Shown piece after piece: positions 44,084 to 53,005 of a stretch of DNA of 64,000 nt. A model generated the notes under the pieces. It was given only the letters and a program-made list of their open reading frames with translations, searched no databases and was not told the origin of the DNA. The stretch lies in NCBI GenBank assembly GCA_964402995.1, contig CAYOEA010000010.1, forward strand, positions 9,260 through 73,259, read 5' to 3'. The translations under genes were made by a program, and so were the position numbers. Every line of letters begins with the position of its first letter. The first letter of the stretch is position 1. The stretch is from GCA-2686295 sp964402995 (lineage in GTDB: Archaea; Nanobdellota; Nanobdellia; Woesearchaeales; GCA-2686295).

Positions 44084-45532
44084 CATTTGTTTTATTATTG
44101 TAGGATTATCTTTTGAAGTAAATAATTTATTAAGAATTACAAATGATAATATTTTAATTCTTGTTTTAAATGAAAGTTTCGCTCGAATAATAGTTATTAG
44201 ATATGCTATGCCAGATTGCTTAAATAATTTTTTTTCAGTTGGTGGATAATATTTTGCAAATTTCTTTCTAAATTCAAGTTTAAAATCATTTAATTCTTTT
44301 GAAGAATAGTTTTTCATTTCATAATTACAACTAGTGGCTTGGTATAAAATCCAATCTTTACTGGCTTTAATTTTAGCTTTCTCAAATTCTTTATTTATTT
44401 CTATTCCTGGAAATAATTCTAAGATTAAAATACTGCCAATTCCAATTTTAGTATTCTTATATTCACTTATTAACTTATAAAATTTATTAGCATCATTTCT
44501 CATATCTTCTATGGTTTCATTCATTCCTCCAAGATTCAATATGTAGTATAATTCTAGTTTTACATTTTTAAATTCAAATTTCTTAAAAAGTTTTCTTATT
44601 GAAGCATTATCATGTCTTAATCCAAAAGCTCGTGCATTTTTTTCATTAACTGTTTGTATTCCAGTCATAATTCGTTTAACATTAACCTTTGAAATAAAAT
44701 CACTAATTCCTTCAGAATTTAGATTTTTTATATCAGTCAGTAATTGATATTCTAATTTATTTAATTTATTTTTCACTAATTTATTTGTGAATTCATTTAA
44801 CCATTCTTTATTAAGTCCAAAATTATCATCTGAGATTTTGATCATTTTATAATCAAGGGCTGATAACTTTTTTATTTCTTTAATAACATTATCTACTGAT
44901 CGCAGTCTATAAGTTCTTTTGTAAAATTCTTTTATGCTGCAAAATTTACAATTATATTTACAACCTCTGGATATAACTATTTCTGGAATCTTAAAGTCTA
45001 CTAATTGCCTTGCTGGAAATATTAATGAATCTAGATTTTTGACTAGTTCACCTTCTCCTGTTGTTTTAATTATAGAATTCTCTTTCCAAGCTAAACCTTT
45101 AATATCTTTTATAGATTTTTTATTTTTTATTTTATCTAATACTTTTTCAAATGTGATTTCTCCTTCACCTAAAAATAAATAATCAAAAACTGAACTTTCT
45201 TTTAAGATGTAATCATATTTATTAGTTGGTAAATAACCGCCTAAAAAAGTTTTAATATTAGGATCTATCTTTTTAATAATAGTTGCAATTTTTTTAGATT
45301 CTGAATATTGTGGAGTCATACAAGATATACAAACAAGATCTGGATTAAATTTCTTAATTACTTTTTTAACCATGGAACTATGAATTACTTTAACCATGAC
45401 TTGGTGATTTTTTTTTAAAGCAATAGATGCTAAATAAAGAATTCCTAAATTTAAATAACTAGGATCATTACAGTTATTTTTTTTATAAAAAAAATCTAAA
45501 TCAATTATTGGATTAATAAACAAAATTTTCAT
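44066..45532 (-). CDS. B12-binding-domain radical SAM protein
   Basis: 488 residues. The N-terminal domain shows ILFINPIIDLDF, FLGGYLPTNKYD and FLGEGEITFEKVL, as in B12-binding radical SAM enzymes. The cluster motif CKYNCKFC is in VISRGCKYNCKFCSIKEFY (about 189-196). Later, 'RIMTGIQTVNEKNARAFGLRHD' and 'YYILNLGGMNETIED' fit the TIM-barrel. The 3' end overlaps the converging SET gene by 18 bases. With the two at 26.8 and 33.3 kb it makes three members of one superfamily in 18 kb. Substrate unknown. Confidence 0.8.
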   Translation of the reverse strand: MKILFINPIIDLDFFYKKNNCNDPSYLNLGILYLASIALKKNHQVMVKVIHSSMVKKVIKKFNPDLVCISCMTPQYSESKKIATIIKKIDPNIKTFLGGYLPTNKYDYILKESSVFDYLFLGEGEITFEKVLDKIKNKKSIKDIKGLAWKENSIIKTTGEGELVKNLDSLIFPARQLVDFKIPEIVISRGCKYNCKFCSIKEFYKRTYRLRSVDNVIKEIKKLSALDYKMIKISDDNFGLNKEWLNEFTNKLVKNKLNKLEYQLLTDIKNLNSEGISDFISKVNVKRIMTGIQTVNEKNARAFGLRHDNASIRKLFKKFEFKNVKLELYYILNLGGMNETIEDMRNDANKFYKLISEYKNTKIGIGSILILELFPGIEINKEFEKAKIKASKDWILYQATSCNYEMKNYSSKELNDFKLEFRKKFAKYYPPTEKKLFKQSGIAYLITIIRAKLSFKTRIKILSFVILNKLFTSKDNPTIIKQMLIRFF

Positions 45533-45648
45533 ATTTATTCTTAAAATAGTTTAATTATTTATAAAACTAATCAATTTTTATTATTTTTTTTGAGACTTTT
45601 TTAAAACTAATCAATGATTAAAAAAGAATTTCTTTTTTCTTTTTTTAT

Positions 45649-47112
45649 TTAATTATTTTGTATCTGGAAACTTCCTTTTACAAATTCTTCATAAGAAAAT
45701 TCTATAGGGACATTTTGATTTAAAGGGTGTCTTTCTTGACCTTGCCAACTAATACCTTTAGTACGTTGTTCTTTTCTTAATCTTTCATAAATATAATCTA
45801 CTTCATTTAAAGTATCTTCTTTTGTATTATTAGGCACAATTTGTCCATTATCTATGAATTTCTGATAATTAATTTCTGGTAAATTTTGAAATTCTGAAAA
45901 CATAATTCTATAAGGTTTAGTTTGTAAAATTAAATTTATTGAATCTTCTAAAGTTTCTCTTACAGGAATGAATTTATCTTTTTTCCCAACATCTTCTGGT
46001 TTTGGATAAAAACCTTTTCCAAATAAACCAATTTGAAAAATTTCTTTTGTAAGTATCCCTGAATTTATGAGTTTTAATAATCCTTTTTTTTTGAATTCAA
46101 AAGAATGATCTTTACCAACTAATTTAGATCCAAGTTCATGACCTGTTTCTATACCTACATATCCTGTTCTTATCCCTTCCCAATTATTAATTTGAGCAGG
46201 ATTATTAGAACCTTCATTTCTATTTAATTTAATTAAATATTCTTGACTAACTTTGTTAAGATTATCAATACCGAAAAAAGTTCCAAGTTTATTTACTTGT
46301 GGAAAAGCTTCTTTGTATGCGGCAATAATTTCTAAAGGATCCATTTCAGATTTTAGTACTTTATACCATAAAATATCCGAACCATTAATGAATCCTTCAT
46401 TAATATCATTTTTTATATTAGGATGATATTTTTCAAGAATTTCTTTTGCTAAATTGATGTTGAATTTTATTTTTTCTTTTGAATATCTAACAAATTTTTT
46501 AGCTTCAGGACAATAAATACAATTATTTAAACAACCATCCATGATCGTAATTATAGGTGTTGTTGTATCATTATAATCAGGAATTATAGAATCGGAATGA
46601 ACTAATTTTCTAAATTCTTTAACTCTAGCAATAACTCTATTTGCATCAAAATTGTTAAATTTTTGAATGATAACTTTATTTCTATCTTCTGGTAAAGAAT
46701 TAACCGAGTCGTAAGCATAATTAATTGCAGCAGATAATAAATTACTATCAGCATATTTTTTATCTGAAATATTTGAATTAATTAATTCAAGAATTCTTTG
46801 ACTGTCAATAATATCAAATTTTCCAAGTGCATTTAATTTTAATAATTCATACATAGAACCATTATTTTGTTTATACATTGAGGTGATTATTCCTGAATTT
46901 CCAAATTTAATTAAAATATCATCTTTTGTTGCAAGAAAATAAGTTTTATCTTCGTTTGTTGCATACATAGAAGAACTATAAAATTCAGAAGAATTATTCA
47001 TTGATATTATTTCTAAACCAATATCTCCTCTGCCTAAAATATCATTCCTAAATGGGGCTAAATAAGGGCCTATATTTCTTTGTATGATTCCCATTAATAA
47101 CAAAATCATCAT
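45649..47112 (-). CDS. radical SAM superfamily protein, unusual N-terminal domain
   Basis: 487 residues. A radical SAM motif CLNNCIYC is present in IIMDGCLNNCIYCPEAKKF (about 193-200), and GYVGIETGHELGSKLVG follows in the barrel. The first 190 residues are not a B12 domain; they are Asn/Ser-rich and match nothing I recognise. Asp before the Cys and Pro after it resemble enzymes that act on peptides or tRNA, but that is weak. Start uncertain: an in-frame ATG six codons in (MGIIQRN) is possible. Confidence 0.65.
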   Translation of the reverse strand: MMILLLMGIIQRNIGPYLAPFRNDILGRGDIGLEIISMNNSSEFYSSSMYATNEDKTYFLATKDDILIKFGNSGIITSMYKQNNGSMYELLKLNALGKFDIIDSQRILELINSNISDKKYADSNLLSAAINYAYDSVNSLPEDRNKVIIQKFNNFDANRVIARVKEFRKLVHSDSIIPDYNDTTTPIITIMDGCLNNCIYCPEAKKFVRYSKEKIKFNINLAKEILEKYHPNIKNDINEGFINGSDILWYKVLKSEMDPLEIIAAYKEAFPQVNKLGTFFGIDNLNKVSQEYLIKLNRNEGSNNPAQINNWEGIRTGYVGIETGHELGSKLVGKDHSFEFKKKGLLKLINSGILTKEIFQIGLFGKGFYPKPEDVGKKDKFIPVRETLEDSINLILQTKPYRIMFSEFQNLPEINYQKFIDNGQIVPNNTKEDTLNEVDYIYERLRKEQRTKGISWQGQERHPLNQNVPIEFSYEEFVKGSFQIQNN

Positions 47113-47166
47113 TTTTTATATAAAGCTTAGTGAAAGAATTATTCTTATATGAATAAAATTAAAGAA

Positions 47167-47196
47167 ATGCTCAAAAACGCATTTAGTTTTTGGCAT
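47167..47196 (-). terminator. hairpin downstream of pyrBI
   Basis: ATGC-CAAAAAC (one bulged T) pairs with GTTTTTG-GCAT around loop GCATTTA, about 45 bases after the pyrBI stop on the minus strand. The core CAAAAAC-N7-GTTTTTG recurs downstream of tfb (59370-59390). Terminator or RNA-end function is inferred. Confidence 0.35.
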
Positions 47197-47240
47197 GTAA
47201 AATAAAAATTTTATTTAAAATAAATTTAATCAAATATTTT

Positions 47241-48701
47241 TTATTTTAAAACAATTTGTTCTCGTCCAATTGTTTGTTCGCAATAATGGCATCTAAGATT
47301 TAGAGGTTCTTGACTTTCAACATAAAACTTATGTGGTGCATGCTCGTGATTTTCTGGCGTGGATATGCATTTATCATTTTGACAAACAACTAAATCTGTG
47401 AGTTCTGAAGGTAGAATCACATTACCTTTTCTATAAACTGCCCCATCTCGAATGATGTTTATTGTTGCAGTATTTGAGAACAAGCCAACTTTAGATAATT
47501 CTTTATTTGATAGTTCTTTATCTTCAACACCGATAATCGCTTTATTACCATATCTTGAGCTGTTTAAATTTTTCACTAAGAATTCCACAGTTTCATAATA
47601 ATTATCTAGTCCAAGAACTGTTTGAACAAGAGCACCTTTTTTTTGTTCGATATGATCAATTAAAGTTCCATTTCTTAATGTGTGTGAATCTTGGTTATAA
47701 TTCTTTGCAGCTCCATTTATAATTTCTAAGTCACTCCATATATCTTCTGAGCGAAGAATGTGACTTTTTCCTTCAAAACCTTTTCCAAGCACAGTCATAA
47801 GAATTGCTTCTCGCATAGGAACTCCGTTTGCAGCTTGTTTAAAGTACCAGGCATGTTTTGTTGCATCAACATCCATTCCAACTTCGAGATTGTGTTTATA
47901 TCTTGGAAGAGGGTGAAGAACAATCATATCTTCTTTTGCACTTTTTAACATGTCAGCATTTAAGTTATACAATGAACTAACTTTTTTGTATTCAAGTTCA
48001 CCTTCTGCTCCTTTTAGAAATCTTTCACGTTGAACTCTAGTCATGTAAAGAACATCGGAATTATCAATTGCTTCTTGCAAATTATCTGTGAAATTAATAT
48101 TCTTATCTGTGTTATTTTCATAATCAAAAACTCTCCATTCTGGCATTTTGAGCATTTCTGGAGCAACGAGAGTTATGTTTACATCATAAAGTTCAAGTGC
48201 TTGAAGAAGTGAATGAACTGTTCTACCATATTTTAAATCTCCAACCATTGCAATATTAAGGCCATCGATTTTCCCATGTTTTTCAACAATAGTCATTAAA
48301 TCTAAAAGAGTTTGAGATGGGTGCTGATTACTTGAATCTCCTGCATTAATAACTGGAATTTTCAAATAGTCTGCAGCCAGCCTTGCCGCGCCTTCAAGAT
48401 TGTGCCTCATAACAATGGCTTGGTAATTTTGCCCTTCTAGCATTCTTACAGTGTCAATTAAAGGTTCTCCTTTTTTAACAGAAGTACCTTCGCTACCTGC
48501 AAAACCATTAACATAAAAACCTAAATTATGGCCTGCAGTTTCGAAAGTGAGTCTTGTCCTTGTGGATGGTTCAAAAAATAATGATGCAATTTTTCCATCA
48601 AATGTTGTAGTATCTTCTTTGCGTTTTCTTTTAAACGCAAAATCAATTAAAGATTCGATGTCATTTTTTGAGAAATCCCTTATAGAAATAATATTTTTCA
48701 T
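47241..48701 (-). CDS. pyrBI: aspartate carbamoyltransferase, fused catalytic and regulatory chains (PyrB-PyrI)
   Basis: 486 residues. Residues 1-310 are the catalytic chain: FFEPSTRTRLTFETAGHNLG (carbamoyl phosphate binding), GDSSNQHPSQTLLDL, HPLPRYKHNLEVGMD. Residues about 335-486 are a PyrI-like regulatory chain: NGTLIDHIEQKKG, LNSSRYGNKAIIGVED, and a zinc site formed by CQNDKC and CHYC near the C-terminus. Normally two genes encode these, and the allosteric zinc domain docks onto catalytic trimers. The enzyme makes carbamoyl aspartate. It stands apart from the rest of the pathway (4 kb away). No carbamoyl phosphate synthase gene is in the window. Confidence 0.9.
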   Translation of the reverse strand: MKNIISIRDFSKNDIESLIDFAFKRKRKEDTTTFDGKIASLFFEPSTRTRLTFETAGHNLGFYVNGFAGSEGTSVKKGEPLIDTVRMLEGQNYQAIVMRHNLEGAARLAADYLKIPVINAGDSSNQHPSQTLLDLMTIVEKHGKIDGLNIAMVGDLKYGRTVHSLLQALELYDVNITLVAPEMLKMPEWRVFDYENNTDKNINFTDNLQEAIDNSDVLYMTRVQRERFLKGAEGELEYKKVSSLYNLNADMLKSAKEDMIVLHPLPRYKHNLEVGMDVDATKHAWYFKQAANGVPMREAILMTVLGKGFEGKSHILRSEDIWSDLEIINGAAKNYNQDSHTLRNGTLIDHIEQKKGALVQTVLGLDNYYETVEFLVKNLNSSRYGNKAIIGVEDKELSNKELSKVGLFSNTATINIIRDGAVYRKGNVILPSELTDLVVCQNDKCISTPENHEHAPHKFYVESQEPLNLRCHYCEQTIGREQIVLK

Positions 48702-48882
48702 CTCAAAGATAATTAAAGGTGATAATAACTAAATAAATATTGTTGTGATGAAGTAGCGATAAGAATTTAAAGATTGAGTTTCATAAAAGGTTAGGGTTTT
48801 AAATTATACTCTAATAGCTTAATTCTTAGAATTTATGTTTTCATCATTTCTTAACAAGTAGGTTTTTAAACTAGACTTTCTA

Positions 48883-49476
48883 ATGATTAGTATGATTTCA
48901 TATGGGGGAAATATAATAAGTTCTGAAGCAGAAGCAAAAGCTGATAAATTAATTAATGCAATAATACTTTCTGATTTAGAAATAATTTATGATGAAGACG
49001 ATTTAATTCCTTATTCTCTTAAATCTACACCTGGACTTAAAATTGAGCGGAAGGAATTATCTCTTGCTGCGAGAAAATTTGCTGGTGATGATTCTTTATA
49101 TTTTCTTGCGCACGGAACTCGTTCACCTTATTCACTTTGTCAAATATTAATTGATGAGCAATTAACACATATGAATGAAGAACCTACTCATGGAGATTTA
49201 AGCGGACCTGTAAATAATTTCTTTTTAGGAGGATATCTTGATGAAGGATGGGGAATATTTGTTATAGAACAGAAAAGACTTTGGTCAGTAACCTATGACC
49301 TTGCATTAAGTGATAATTCTTATAGTATACCTTTAAGTTTTGTTACTGGAATAATTTTACCTGAATCCTATTTGCCTACAGTTAAAGATATATTTCCTCA
49401 ACATAAAAATCTTTTACATAGTTATAAGGAATTTTCTAAATTACTTTTAGATGGCAATATAGGCGATAAATTATAG
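48883..49476 (+). CDS. hypothetical protein, possible ADP-ribosyltransferase-like fold
   Basis: 197 residues, cytoplasmic. The stretch YFLAHGTRSPYSLCQILIDEQL looks like the 'HGT-...-ILxxGL' start of ART/PARP/KptA folds, where His binds NAD. The later NNFFLGGYLDEGWGIFVIE could hold the second and third positions. This is a weak resemblance, not a recognised family. A TTTTTAAACTA box about 25 bases upstream suggests a leaderless transcript. It sits alone between pyrBI and the lipase-like gene. Confidence 0.4.
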   Translation: MISMISYGGNIISSEAEAKADKLINAIILSDLEIIYDEDDLIPYSLKSTPGLKIERKELSLAARKFAGDDSLYFLAHGTRSPYSLCQILIDEQLTHMNEEPTHGDLSGPVNNFFLGGYLDEGWGIFVIEQKRLWSVTYDLALSDNSYSIPLSFVTGIILPESYLPTVKDIFPQHKNLLHSYKEFSKLLLDGNIGDKL

Positions 49477-49548
49477 ATTTATTTATTCTTATTTTCACTT
49501 TTCTCAAGCAATAATATTAAATACTAGTTAGAGCTAATATTTTCCTAA

Positions 49549-52191
49549 ATGGTTAAGACTAAAATGCAATCGCAGAAAAAAGAAATTATTTCTAGTAAAA
49601 AAATTGCGAAAGACAAGAAATTAAAAGAGTCAAAACCTAAAAAATCTGTTGAGTCTAAAGAACCAAAGATATCTAAACAAGTAAAAAAAAATAAACGAGA
49701 GTTTAAGTTATTTAAGAAAAAAGTCATTAAATGGTCAACTATTGTTTTAATTGCTTTGATAATTACATTAGTTTTGTTTTATTTTTTAGGATTAAAAATT
49801 AGATTTCTGATACAAGACGAACTTTACTTATCTGTATCTCCTTTAACAAAATCTTATGATGTCCTTTATTCAGAAGAACCATTGATTGAATTTAGAGTTT
49901 CAGTTGATACTGCTTTTACTTGTAAAGTTGCATGCACTTATGAATTAATTGATATAGGTGAAGGAAAAGTAATTTATACAAATTCTACGGTTGGGGAAAA
50001 TTCCCATGTGGAAAGTTTTACATTACCTATAAATACTCGAGGTTCGGGACAAAAAATCTTTAATTATAAAGTTACTTGTAATAATATTAATAGTCGAACT
50101 TGCTCTACAGAAGAGAAGAAATATTACAAAGAATCTGTGGTAACTGTTAATTATGATATATCTCCTACTGAACAATTAATGAAGGATGAATTAGCTATTT
50201 CACTTGCAAAAGTTTTATCTGATTCTCAATTAATGAATGTTTTAGTTGCAGAAACTGGCCTTTTAATTGATCAACTTAATTACAATTCTAATGGTCTTGT
50301 AACTAGTGATGAAAATTATTTTTGGTCGGAACAAAAAGATTTAGAACAGGAATTATCTTCTCAGTTAGAAGTAAAAGATATTTTAATTGATATGTGGGAT
50401 AGAGAAGAATATTATGCTTTAAATGATGTTTATGGAGAAGAAAAGGAAGATTTTGCTAAATTTTTAGATGTAATTCAAAAGAATAAAGCTTTAGTTGTAA
50501 TTAGAATTAATGATTTTAATTTTGTATTAGAAACTTTGAATGATATTGCATTACTTGATTCTGAATTATCCGAGGTTCATGGATTCTATTCGCGATATGA
50601 TGATTTTAATTCTGCGGGTGATGTTTTGCAATTTAGAATTGATTTTCAAAGAGTTCACAATTTAGTTTTAAATCAAGGCTTTAAAAGTTTTAAAGATTTA
50701 AAGAATCAAAGTTTAGAACTTGAATTACAAAAGAACATGCTTTTATCAAAATATGCTAAAGATTATTCTGAAGCAGTTATTGAAGGAAATAATCGATTGA
50801 ATAGATTGAACTCAGTTATTTCTTTGATGCAAACTAATAATATCGATATCACTAAAAGTACTAATTCTGATTTATCTGCCGTTTGCTCTAAATTATCTTT
50901 ATTTAGTCCAATAATGAAAACTTTTAATCAAACAGCAAGAAATAAACTTATAGAATTATATCCATTTTTACAAAATTCAACTCTTTTAGATTCTGCAATT
51001 GAAGAATATTTAGATTATCTAATTCAAATTGTGAATGGTAGGGATATTGAATTTACTTTAGACGTTGATAAATATTCAAATGTGACAACTGACTATCCTA
51101 TAAATATTTCAGGAAACATAGTTTCTGTTTATGATATAACTACAATTTCAAATGAAGATTTTTCTAAAATAACTCCTTTAATTTTTGAGAAATTCTTTAA
51201 TGGATATGAAGCTCATTGCACTAATTTTTTGTTTAATTTTAGTTTAGATACTGATTTGACAAAAGTTAATGAATTAAAAATGGCTAGCTTTATTGGTGTT
51301 CCTGTTGGTACTTATGTGCCTGAAACTTTGAATTCTAATAATCCTGAGTGTTGTGCTTTTGGTAAATGTAGTGATTGTTGTAGCTTTGACACTTGTCAAG
51401 AAAATTATCCTTTAATACTTCTTCATGGTCATGCAATTAGTATTGGTAATACACCTGAGAATACTCATCTTAGATTTTCAAAAATGCAAGAATTACTAGA
51501 AGGAGACGGTTATATTAATGCAGGACAAATAGGTTCTGAAGGCATATATGCTTTATCTGCAGGCGAACTTGGAAGAGTTCCTGCTCCAATAAGTATTCGT
51601 GCAAGTTATTATTATTTTGCAACAAGCGTGGGTTTTGGAAAATATGATTTAATAACTCAAAAGACTGATGGGATAGAAAATTATGCTATTAGATTAAAAG
51701 ATCAAATTGAACTTGTAAAGAAATTAACTGGGAAAACTAAAGTTGATATTTTAGCACATTCAATGGGTGGGCTTGTTGTTAGATCTTATTTAGACTTATT
51801 TGGCACAGACGATGTAAATAAAGTAATTCTTCTTGGAACTCCAAATAAAGGAATTACTGGTAGAGTTAGACAATTATGTTCTGTTGTTGGAGCAAAAAAA
51901 GAATGTGAAGATATGTATTCTGATAGTCCATTCATGGCTAATTTAAATGATAATCAAGAAGTCTTACAAGATGTTGACTCATATACTATAAGAGCTAATG
52001 GCTGTATTGTTGGGGGTTTAGATGGTGATGGGATTGTATTCTCGAAAGATGTTCCTTTAAATTTTACTAAAAATTATGAAATCAATGGTTCTTGTACTGA
52101 TATTTTAGATACAAATCTGCATGTTAGGTTTATTGATCCTGAATTATATCCTGAGACTTTCCAGCTCATTAGACAGATTTTACTAGCTTAA
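49549..52191 (+). CDS. membrane-anchored protein with C-terminal alpha/beta-hydrolase (lipase-like) domain
   Basis: 880 residues. A very basic cytoplasmic N-terminus of about 60 residues is followed by one membrane helix (WSTIVLIALIITLVLFYFLGL). A long helical and beta external region has paired cysteines. Near 600 a tight CCAFGKCSDCCSFDTC knot precedes an alpha/beta-hydrolase: LILLHGHAI (oxyanion), DILAHSMGGLVVRSYL with nucleophile Ser about 738, LLGTPNKG, candidate Asp in LDGDGIV and His in NLHVRF. The arrangement is close to triacylglycerol lipases and PGAP1-like esterases. It would act outside the cell on lipid or ester-linked surface material. The substrate is inferred only in broad terms. 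Confidence 0.75.
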   Translation: MVKTKMQSQKKEIISSKKIAKDKKLKESKPKKSVESKEPKISKQVKKNKREFKLFKKKVIKWSTIVLIALIITLVLFYFLGLKIRFLIQDELYLSVSPLTKSYDVLYSEEPLIEFRVSVDTAFTCKVACTYELIDIGEGKVIYTNSTVGENSHVESFTLPINTRGSGQKIFNYKVTCNNINSRTCSTEEKKYYKESVVTVNYDISPTEQLMKDELAISLAKVLSDSQLMNVLVAETGLLIDQLNYNSNGLVTSDENYFWSEQKDLEQELSSQLEVKDILIDMWDREEYYALNDVYGEEKEDFAKFLDVIQKNKALVVIRINDFNFVLETLNDIALLDSELSEVHGFYSRYDDFNSAGDVLQFRIDFQRVHNLVLNQGFKSFKDLKNQSLELELQKNMLLSKYAKDYSEAVIEGNNRLNRLNSVISLMQTNNIDITKSTNSDLSAVCSKLSLFSPIMKTFNQTARNKLIELYPFLQNSTLLDSAIEEYLDYLIQIVNGRDIEFTLDVDKYSNVTTDYPINISGNIVSVYDITTISNEDFSKITPLIFEKFFNGYEAHCTNFLFNFSLDTDLTKVNELKMASFIGVPVGTYVPETLNSNNPECCAFGKCSDCCSFDTCQENYPLILLHGHAISIGNTPENTHLRFSKMQELLEGDGYINAGQIGSEGIYALSAGELGRVPAPISIRASYYYFATSVGFGKYDLITQKTDGIENYAIRLKDQIELVKKLTGKTKVDILAHSMGGLVVRSYLDLFGTDDVNKVILLGTPNKGITGRVRQLCSVVGAKKECEDMYSDSPFMANLNDNQEVLQDVDSYTIRANGCIVGGLDGDGIVFSKDVPLNFTKNYEINGSCTDILDTNLHVRFIDPELYPETFQLIRQILLA

Positions 52192-52215
52192 GAGTTCGTT
52201 GATTTTTATGTTTAT

Positions 52216-52268
52216 TTGTTCATGGGTGTTCCCAGTTGTAAATCTCCCTTATGGCGCGCAGGGATTGT
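52216..52268. other. GC-rich unexplained block downstream of the lipase-like gene
   Basis: The gap 52192-52510 holds two GC-rich islands. This one contains the hairpin TGGG-tgtt-CCCA (52223-52234) and arms AATC/GGGATT around GGCGCGC. No reading frame fits it. It could be an RNA end, a relic of an insertion-sequence terminus, or part of a longer RNA gene; none is supported strongly. Confidence 0.3.
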
Positions 52269-52330
52269 TAAAATTTCTATAAAAAACAAAAAATACTTAA
52301 ATACATACAAATATATATTAATCTATTTCG

Positions 52331-52415
52331 GGGGGAGACGCTAGTCTAGGGGGTAAAGATTGACACTATCCTGCTAAACAGTGTTAGTCTTTGCAATACT
52401 ACGTCTCTACCTCCC
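52331..52415 (+). ncRNA. structured small RNA candidate (long hairpin, tRNA-like fragments)
   Basis: A GC-rich 85-base block preceded by a TATA box (AAATATATATTA, about 52309-52320), the spacing of an RNA gene. AAAGATTGACACT (52355-52367) pairs with AGTGTTAGTCTTT (52380-52392) over 13 bp with two G-U pairs. GAGACG-c-TAGT (52335-52345) pairs with ACTACGTCTC (52398-52407), and the outer GGGG can pair with CTCCC. The apical loop ATCCTGCTAAAC holds CTGCTAA, the anticodon loop of tRNA-Ser(GCU), and a D-arm-like GTCT-AGGGGGTAA-AGAT is present. There is no TTCRANY T-loop, so it is not a normal tRNA. No protein frame explains it. Confidence 0.5.
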
Positions 52416-52465
52416 TCATATTCTATAAGTTCGATTTATTTTATACATATTATTCTTTCGAAAAC

Positions 52466-52500
52466 TTTATATATTACTTATTGGTAACCGATATATCGGT
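52466..52500 (+). promoter_or_regulatory. promoter and operator of the PadR/RND operon
   Basis: TTTATATATTA (52466-52476) is the TATA box. The perfect 14-bp palindrome ACCGATATATCGGT (52487-52500) lies between it and the PadR start codon at 52511, covering the expected initiation site. PadR dimers bind such palindromes and repress their own operon until ligand appears, so autorepression is likely. Confidence 0.7.
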
Positions 52501-52510
52501 GAGCGATACT

Positions 52511-53005
52511 ATGGCTTCAGGTTATCTAAAAATATTGGTTTTAAAGGAATTGAATCAAAGTCCAATGACTGGATATGATTTAATGAATTCTATAGAATCT
52601 TCTCAAGGAAAAAGACCTTCTGCAGGTTCAATGTATCCTTTATTAAAAATATTACTAGAAAGAAAATTAATTAAAGGTGTTGAAAAGAATAGGAAAACAA
52701 TTTATTCTATAACTGTTAGCGGTAAAAATAGGATAGAAGAAATCATTAAAGAAAAAAGTTTTTTATTAAAAAAAGGTTCTGAACTTATTAAGAAAATTAA
52801 CAAAACTTGCGGTTGTAAAGTTAAATTACCTTTTTTATCTAAAAAAGAAGATCAAAACATAATTCCTCATTTTACATCATCAATCCATAAATTAATTTCA
52901 GTACTTACAAAAAAAGATGAATCCAAACTTAGCATTGAACAGAAAAAAGATATTGATAAAATTTTAACAGAGACAAAAAAGAAACTACAAAAGGTGATTA
53001 AGTGA
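52511..53005 (+). CDS. PadR-family transcriptional regulator
   Basis: 164 residues from the ATG at 52511. It opens MASGYLKILVLKELNQSPMT, then GYDLMNSIESSQGKRPSAGS and MYPLLKILLERKLI, the characteristic PadR winged helix. A basic C-terminal helical part with GCKVK (dimer arm) follows. A longer in-frame start at 52391 would run through the structured RNA candidate and the promoter, so I reject it. The palindrome immediately upstream supports autoregulation. Its GTGA stop overlaps the start of the pump gene, which implies it controls the exporter. Confidence 0.85.
   Translation: MASGYLKILVLKELNQSPMTGYDLMNSIESSQGKRPSAGSMYPLLKILLERKLIKGVEKNRKTIYSITVSGKNRIEEIIKEKSFLLKKGSELIKKINKTCGCKVKLPFLSKKEDQNIIPHFTSSIHKLISVLTKKDESKLSIEQKKDIDKILTETKKKLQKVIK

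Noticed and set aside
52331..52415. Functional tRNA-Ser(GCU)
   Set aside because: The anticodon-type loop is 12-14 bases rather than 7, there is no variable arm, and no TTCRANY T-loop lies in place. The TTCGATT at 52430 has no matching stem.
52391..52510. Longer PadR start giving 40 extra N-terminal residues
   Set aside because: It would run through the structured RNA candidate, the TATA box and the operator palindrome. The ATG at 52511 gives the standard PadR N-terminus.
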